Below, piece by piece: positions 32,334 to 35,086 of a stretch of DNA of 35,086 bases (position 1 is the stretch's first letter; each line of letters opens with the position of its first letter). Where the stretch lies: the NCBI GenBank assembly GCA_938023735.1, contig CALJDK010000123.1, positions 1 through 35,086 of the forward strand. The letters run 5' to 3'. Made by a program: the position numbers and the translations under genes. Source of the DNA: an uncultured Acidimicrobiales bacterium (GTDB taxonomy: Bacteria > Actinomycetota > Acidimicrobiia > Acidimicrobiales > SHLQ01). Under the pieces are notes generated by a model. The model was given only the letters and a program-made list of their open reading frames with translations, did no database searches and had not been told where the DNA came from.

Positions 32334-33074
32334 GCCAATGGGGTTCTGAGCGGTGAGGCCGCCGTCGATCGTGAAGAGCGAACCGCTGACAAACGCAGCC
32401 TGATCGGAGGCAAGCCAGGCGACGAGGTTGGCGATGTCGTCAGGCGTGCCCATTCGACCTACCGGGTGGGCGCTTACCGCTTCGGCGCGGGCCGCCTTGG
32501 GGTCGTCACTCGCGGCAAAAGCGGCGTCGGCCATCTCGGTGAGGATCCAGCCGGGGCTGACCGCGTTGCACCGAATTCCGTCCCGGCCGTGGTCGGTGGC
32601 CACGGAACGAGTCAACGCGTGCACCGCTCCCTTCGACGCGTTGTACACCGCCAAGCCATGATCGGCCACGTTGCCAGCGACCGATCCGATGTTGATGATC
32701 GAACCCGATCCTTGGGCCTTCATATGTGGCACCGCCGCCCGGCAGCAGTTGAAGACGCCACGCACGTTGACATCCATCACCAGGTCGAACTCGTCGTCGG
32801 TCGTTTGGTCGATGGTCTTCTCGACCTGCACTCCTGCGTTGTTGACAAGCACGTCGACCCGACCATGTGCGGTAATGGCGGCGTTGATCAGAGCTTCACA
32901 GCCGGCTGGCGAACGCACATCGGTGGCAAGCCAATCCGCACCATCAATGCCGGCATCGCTTCGACTCCCCAGAGTCACGAGGGCACCGTCGGCCACCAAC
33001 CGCTGGGCTATGGCGCGACCAATACCGCTGCTGGCTCCGGTGACAACAACCGAGGTTCCCTGCAGATTTTCCAT
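32316..33074 (-). CDS. Short-chain dehydrogenase/reductase (SDR) 3
   Basis: A 252-residue classical SDR. Motifs are TGASSGIGRA, NNAG, the catalytic Ser in INIGSVAG and Y-x3-K in YNASKGA. PGWILTEM and SLFTIDGGL complete the pattern. Start is ATG 33074 (MENLQGTS); the longer open frame overlaps the TetR gene. It follows the TetR gene by 7 bp, so the two are co-transcribed and the TetR protein probably regulates it. It is similar in layout to SDR 1 and SDR 2, but the substrate is not known. Confidence 0.92.
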   Translation of the reverse strand: MENLQGTSVVVTGASSGIGRAIAQRLVADGALVTLGSRSDAGIDGADWLATDVRSPAGCEALINAAITAHGRVDVLVNNAGVQVEKTIDQTTDDEFDLVMDVNVRGVFNCCRAAVPHMKAQGSGSIINIGSVAGNVADHGLAVYNASKGAVHALTRSVATDHGRDGIRCNAVSPGWILTEMADAAFAASDDPKAARAEAVSAHPVGRMGTPDDIANLVAWLASDQAAFVSGSLFTIDGGLTAQNPIGSATHG

Positions 33075-33081
33075 ACAGCAG

Positions 33082-33666
33082 TCAGTTTGGCTGGCCCAGC
33101 GCCAGTTCTTCGCACTGCGAGAGCCCACGTTCGAGGTCGGCGACGTTCTTGTATCGAGCCCAGCTGAGCCACAGGCCGTTTTGGCGCACCACAACATCGG
33201 TGGCTCGATTGCGGCCCTCGGTAGCGCTGACTGTCGCATCGAAGGCCTGAATAAGTGGAACAAGGCGGTCGATGTAGCGCTCGTACAACGACTTCTCGAC
33301 CGTCGCGATCGCGTCGTCGGTGCGGGCGATGGCCCAGAGCCCTATGCGGAGCGCCAGGTAGTCGTCGGCCAGAAAGTCATCATGAAACGGGCCCCGCACA
33401 TAGTTGCGAACCTGATCGATTGGGTCATCGCTGGCGTCGACCGCCTCAAGCGTGACCTCATAGACCCGGTCACAGGCCAGCTGAAAGGCCGCCTGGATGA
33501 GGTCTTCCTTGCCATCGAAGTGGTAGCTCAGCAGCCCCAGCGAAACGTCGGCCTCCCGGGCGACACTTCGCATACTGGCACCCTCGATTCCGTCTCGGCT
33601 GATGCATTGCATCGCGGCATCGAGGATCTGTTCCTGGGACTCAGTAAGGCTCATCGGTACGTCCAT
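33082..33666 (-). CDS. TetR-family transcriptional regulator
   Basis: A 194-residue TetR protein. The N-terminal helix-turn-helix is ILDAAMQCISRDGIEGASMRSVAREADVSLGLLSYHF, and YHFDGKEDLIQAAF is the typical end of the DNA-binding domain. The C-terminal domain is a BetI-like helical region (RNYVRGPFHDDFLADDYLALRIG). Either ATG 33666 or ATG 33654 could be the start; neither has a strong ribosome binding site. It is transcribed with SDR 3 and divergent from the sterol-desaturase-like gene, so it may control that promoter too. Confidence 0.9.
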   Translation of the reverse strand: MDVPMSLTESQEQILDAAMQCISRDGIEGASMRSVAREADVSLGLLSYHFDGKEDLIQAAFQLACDRVYEVTLEAVDASDDPIDQVRNYVRGPFHDDFLADDYLALRIGLWAIARTDDAIATVEKSLYERYIDRLVPLIQAFDATVSATEGRNRATDVVVRQNGLWLSWARYKNVADLERGLSQCEELALGQPN

Positions 33667-33783
33667 AGTCGCCGCACAAGCCGTTCCCGTCTAGTGGGAG
33701 TGCTCGCTCTCTTGTCAGCGCTGTTCTTTAGCCCAGTTGTTCAGCCCTGTTCTTCAGGCCGTTCCTTCCGTATCCTTAGGGGT

Positions 33784-34467
33784 GTGGCTTCACTAGCTCC
33801 CCCCGCTGTGGTGACGTCGACCGACCTCACCACCAAAGGCGAAACCCTTCGCACGTTTCTGCGTATCGATTCAGCGCGCATCGTTGCCGCGTTCGTCACC
33901 GTTCTCCTCATACTCCGCTTGGCGTTGGGCAGTTGGAGCCGAGGTGACGTCATCATCGCTATCGTCACGTTGCTGCTCGTGGGGGTATTCGAGTGGGTGG
34001 TGCACCTCTTCCTTCTGCATGCACCGGAAGATTCGATCCGCATGACCAAGCTCGGCACCGGAACGGGTCATCGTGAGCATCACCTCGACCCAACCCACTT
34101 GGGGCACCTTTTGTTGGCCCGCAACGACGCCGCGTTGTTCTCTGTGATGTTCGCAGCGTTCAGCGCCTCGTGGAGCATCCCGCTGATGTGGCTCACCGGC
34201 TCGCCGATTCTTGCCCCGTACGTCACGGCCTATCTGCTCGCAAGCATCGGGCTCCTCCACTACGAGTGGACCCACCTGCTCGTGCACACCAAGTACCGGC
34301 CGAAGAGCCGCTACTACAAACGCTTGGCCCGTCACCATCGACTGCACCACTACCGCAACGAGCATTACTGGCTGGGCGTAACGTCGAACCTCGGCGACCG
34401 AATCCTCCGCACCCTCCCCGCCGAGAAAAGCGACGTCCCCCTCTCCGACACCGCCCGTACTCTCTAA
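33784..34467 (+). CDS. Sterol desaturase / fatty-acid hydroxylase-superfamily membrane enzyme
   Basis: A 227-residue integral membrane di-iron oxygenase. The eight-histidine pattern is clear: H-x4-H in HLFLLH, H-x2-HH in HREHH, H-x5-H-x3-H in HYEWTHLLVH and HH-x2-HH in HHRLHH with a following H. Four hydrophobic segments lie at about 32-50, 55-77, 117-137 and 147-165. It would hydroxylate or desaturate a lipid, sterol-like or carotenoid substrate. GTG 33784 is preferred because the frame upstream overlaps the divergent TetR gene. TATCCT at 33771-33776 is a plausible -10 element, 7 nt before the start codon, suggesting a leaderless transcript. Confidence 0.83.
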   Translation: MASLAPPAVVTSTDLTTKGETLRTFLRIDSARIVAAFVTVLLILRLALGSWSRGDVIIAIVTLLLVGVFEWVVHLFLLHAPEDSIRMTKLGTGTGHREHHLDPTHLGHLLLARNDAALFSVMFAAFSASWSIPLMWLTGSPILAPYVTAYLLASIGLLHYEWTHLLVHTKYRPKSRYYKRLARHHRLHHYRNEHYWLGVTSNLGDRILRTLPAEKSDVPLSDTARTL

Positions 34468-34760
34468 CTCTCCACTTCTCCCGCCCCAGGCCAAGGAAGC
34501 CAATCAATCTCAGGCTCCGTAAAAGCGCACGGCAGTAACGGCGAACGGCAGAACGGCGGCGGCGGTGCCTGGAACCTTGACGGCGGTGCCTGGAACCTAC
34601 GGCGGTACGGCGGTGCCTGGAACCTTGAGTCACGGCGGTACCTGGAACCCTTTGCGCCTTTGGTACCTGGCACCTCAACCCCGGTTTTGTACCTGGCACC
34701 GAAAGGGGGTTTTGGTGCCAGGTACCCGCGTCGGTGTCAGACATGAACGCGTCGACTTCG
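34468..34760. repeat. Palindromic repeat cluster 1
   Basis: No gene is seen. Short related cores are arrayed here: GGTGCCTGGAACC at 34564-34576, 34585-34597 and 34612-34624; GGTACCTGGAACC at 34637-34649; GGTACCTGGCACC at 34662-34674; GTACCTGGCACC at 34689-34700; GGTGCCAGGTACC at 34714-34726; GGTGTCAGAC at 34732-34741. The copies at 34689-34700 and 34714-34725 form a perfect 12-bp stem with a 13-nt loop. The segment 34662-34722 is duplicated near the window end. Confidence 0.85.
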
Positions 34761-34864
34761 GTGCCAGGGGGCTGCGCGGATTGGCCGGAGGCCAACGGGC
34801 CAGCCCCTGGGATAGAGCGGTTTGTAAACTCGAAATCGGACCTATCCGCTCTATTCCCAGGCAC
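34761..34864. mobile_element. Second, inverted copy of the two-hairpin element
   Basis: Read on the minus strand, this segment matches the core of the element at 19530-19635 with only a handful of differences. Both hairpins are preserved. The outer TCAATATGAATA inverted repeats of the first copy are absent here, so this copy is either truncated or the first is the decorated form. No protein is encoded; the shared translated strings in several frames reflect the nucleotide match. Confidence 0.8.
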
Positions 34865-35086
34865 GGCCCTGTTTGCAACGTTCGCGTCGGTTTGGATGGG
34901 GCTGATGTGGAAATGATGAGTTCCTGTTGCGTTTGTCGCATGATGCCGAGCCCAAGGAAGATGGCTCGACTCACAGCGATGTCTACTCAGCGGTGTCAGC
35001 GGTGCCTGGAACCTTTCGACGCTGAGGTACCTGGCACCTTGACCCCCCTTTTGTACCTGGCACCGAAAGGGGGTTTTGGTGCCAGG
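34865..35086. repeat. Terminal spacer and palindromic repeat cluster 2
   Basis: The first ~125 bp hold nothing I can identify. From 34993 the repeat family returns: GGTGTCAG, GGTGCCTGGAACC at 35002-35014 and GGTACCTGGCACC at 35027-35039. Bases 35027-35086 repeat 34662-34722 almost exactly, including the TACCTGGCACC/GGTGCCAGG hairpin, and run off the window edge, so the field continues beyond it. Confidence 0.8.

Overview
The window looks like chromosome from a high-GC actinobacterium, most likely a marine or aquatic Acidimicrobiia-type lineage. This rests on GTG/TTG starts, strongly G/C-ending codons, a homologue of the mycothiol-dependent nitroreductase Rv2466c, many TetR/HxlR/SDR genes and small catabolic operons. 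The taxon is an inference; no rRNA or tRNA gene was seen. About 35 genes lie in short operons separated by repeat-rich spacers. Both window edges are made of a short palindromic repeat family with cores such as GGTGTCAGAC, GGTGCCTGGAACC and GGTGCCAGGTACC.

Left part (1-11350): a 12-bp tandem array; a molybdopterin oxidoreductase translationally coupled to an HxlR regulator; a divergent Rv2466c-like thioredoxin-fold protein; a YqeY protein; a ureohydrolase; a TetR/SRPBCC divergent pair with two operator palindromes; an EamA-AzlC-AzlD transporter operon; then minus-strand genes for a cupin, a SnoaL-like protein, a methyltransferase and a sulfotransferase.

Centre-left (11442-17549): a plus-strand run of an N-acyl-D-amino-acid deacylase, a peroxiredoxin-like gene, a class V aminotransferase (cysteine-desulfurase-like) and two PhyH dioxygenases, facing a TauE/SafE exporter. 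The peroxiredoxin-like gene has an in-frame UGA exactly where the catalytic Cys of the RGHWCPYC motif should be. A 6-bp stem with a G-containing loop starts 10 nt after it. This is a candidate selenoprotein (U-x-x-C) that a standard gene caller would split or discard.

Centre-right (18697-27952): a LysR-controlled catabolic locus. On the minus strand lie lysR, a non-pyrrolysine MttB-family methyltransferase and SDR genes. On the plus strand lie a DHDPS-family lyase, an aldehyde dehydrogenase, a DAO-type flavin oxidoreductase and an enolase-superfamily enzyme. The set matches the steps needed to epimerise, N-demethylate, oxidise, deaminate and oxidise again a (hydroxy)proline betaine to 2-oxoglutarate, with a corrinoid-type demethylase in place of the Rieske demethylases known from other betaine pathways. 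This is an inference from gene content.

Right part (27959-35086): a small RHH-like protein, a secreted fibronectin-III protein with a lysine-rich tail, ribF, a deletion scar joining a headless lysR fragment to a headless eamA fragment, a TetR-SDR pair, a sterol-desaturase-like membrane enzyme, and a terminal repeat field. That field carries a ~105-bp two-hairpin element, also present in inverted orientation at 19.5 kb where it is bounded by terminal inverted repeats.
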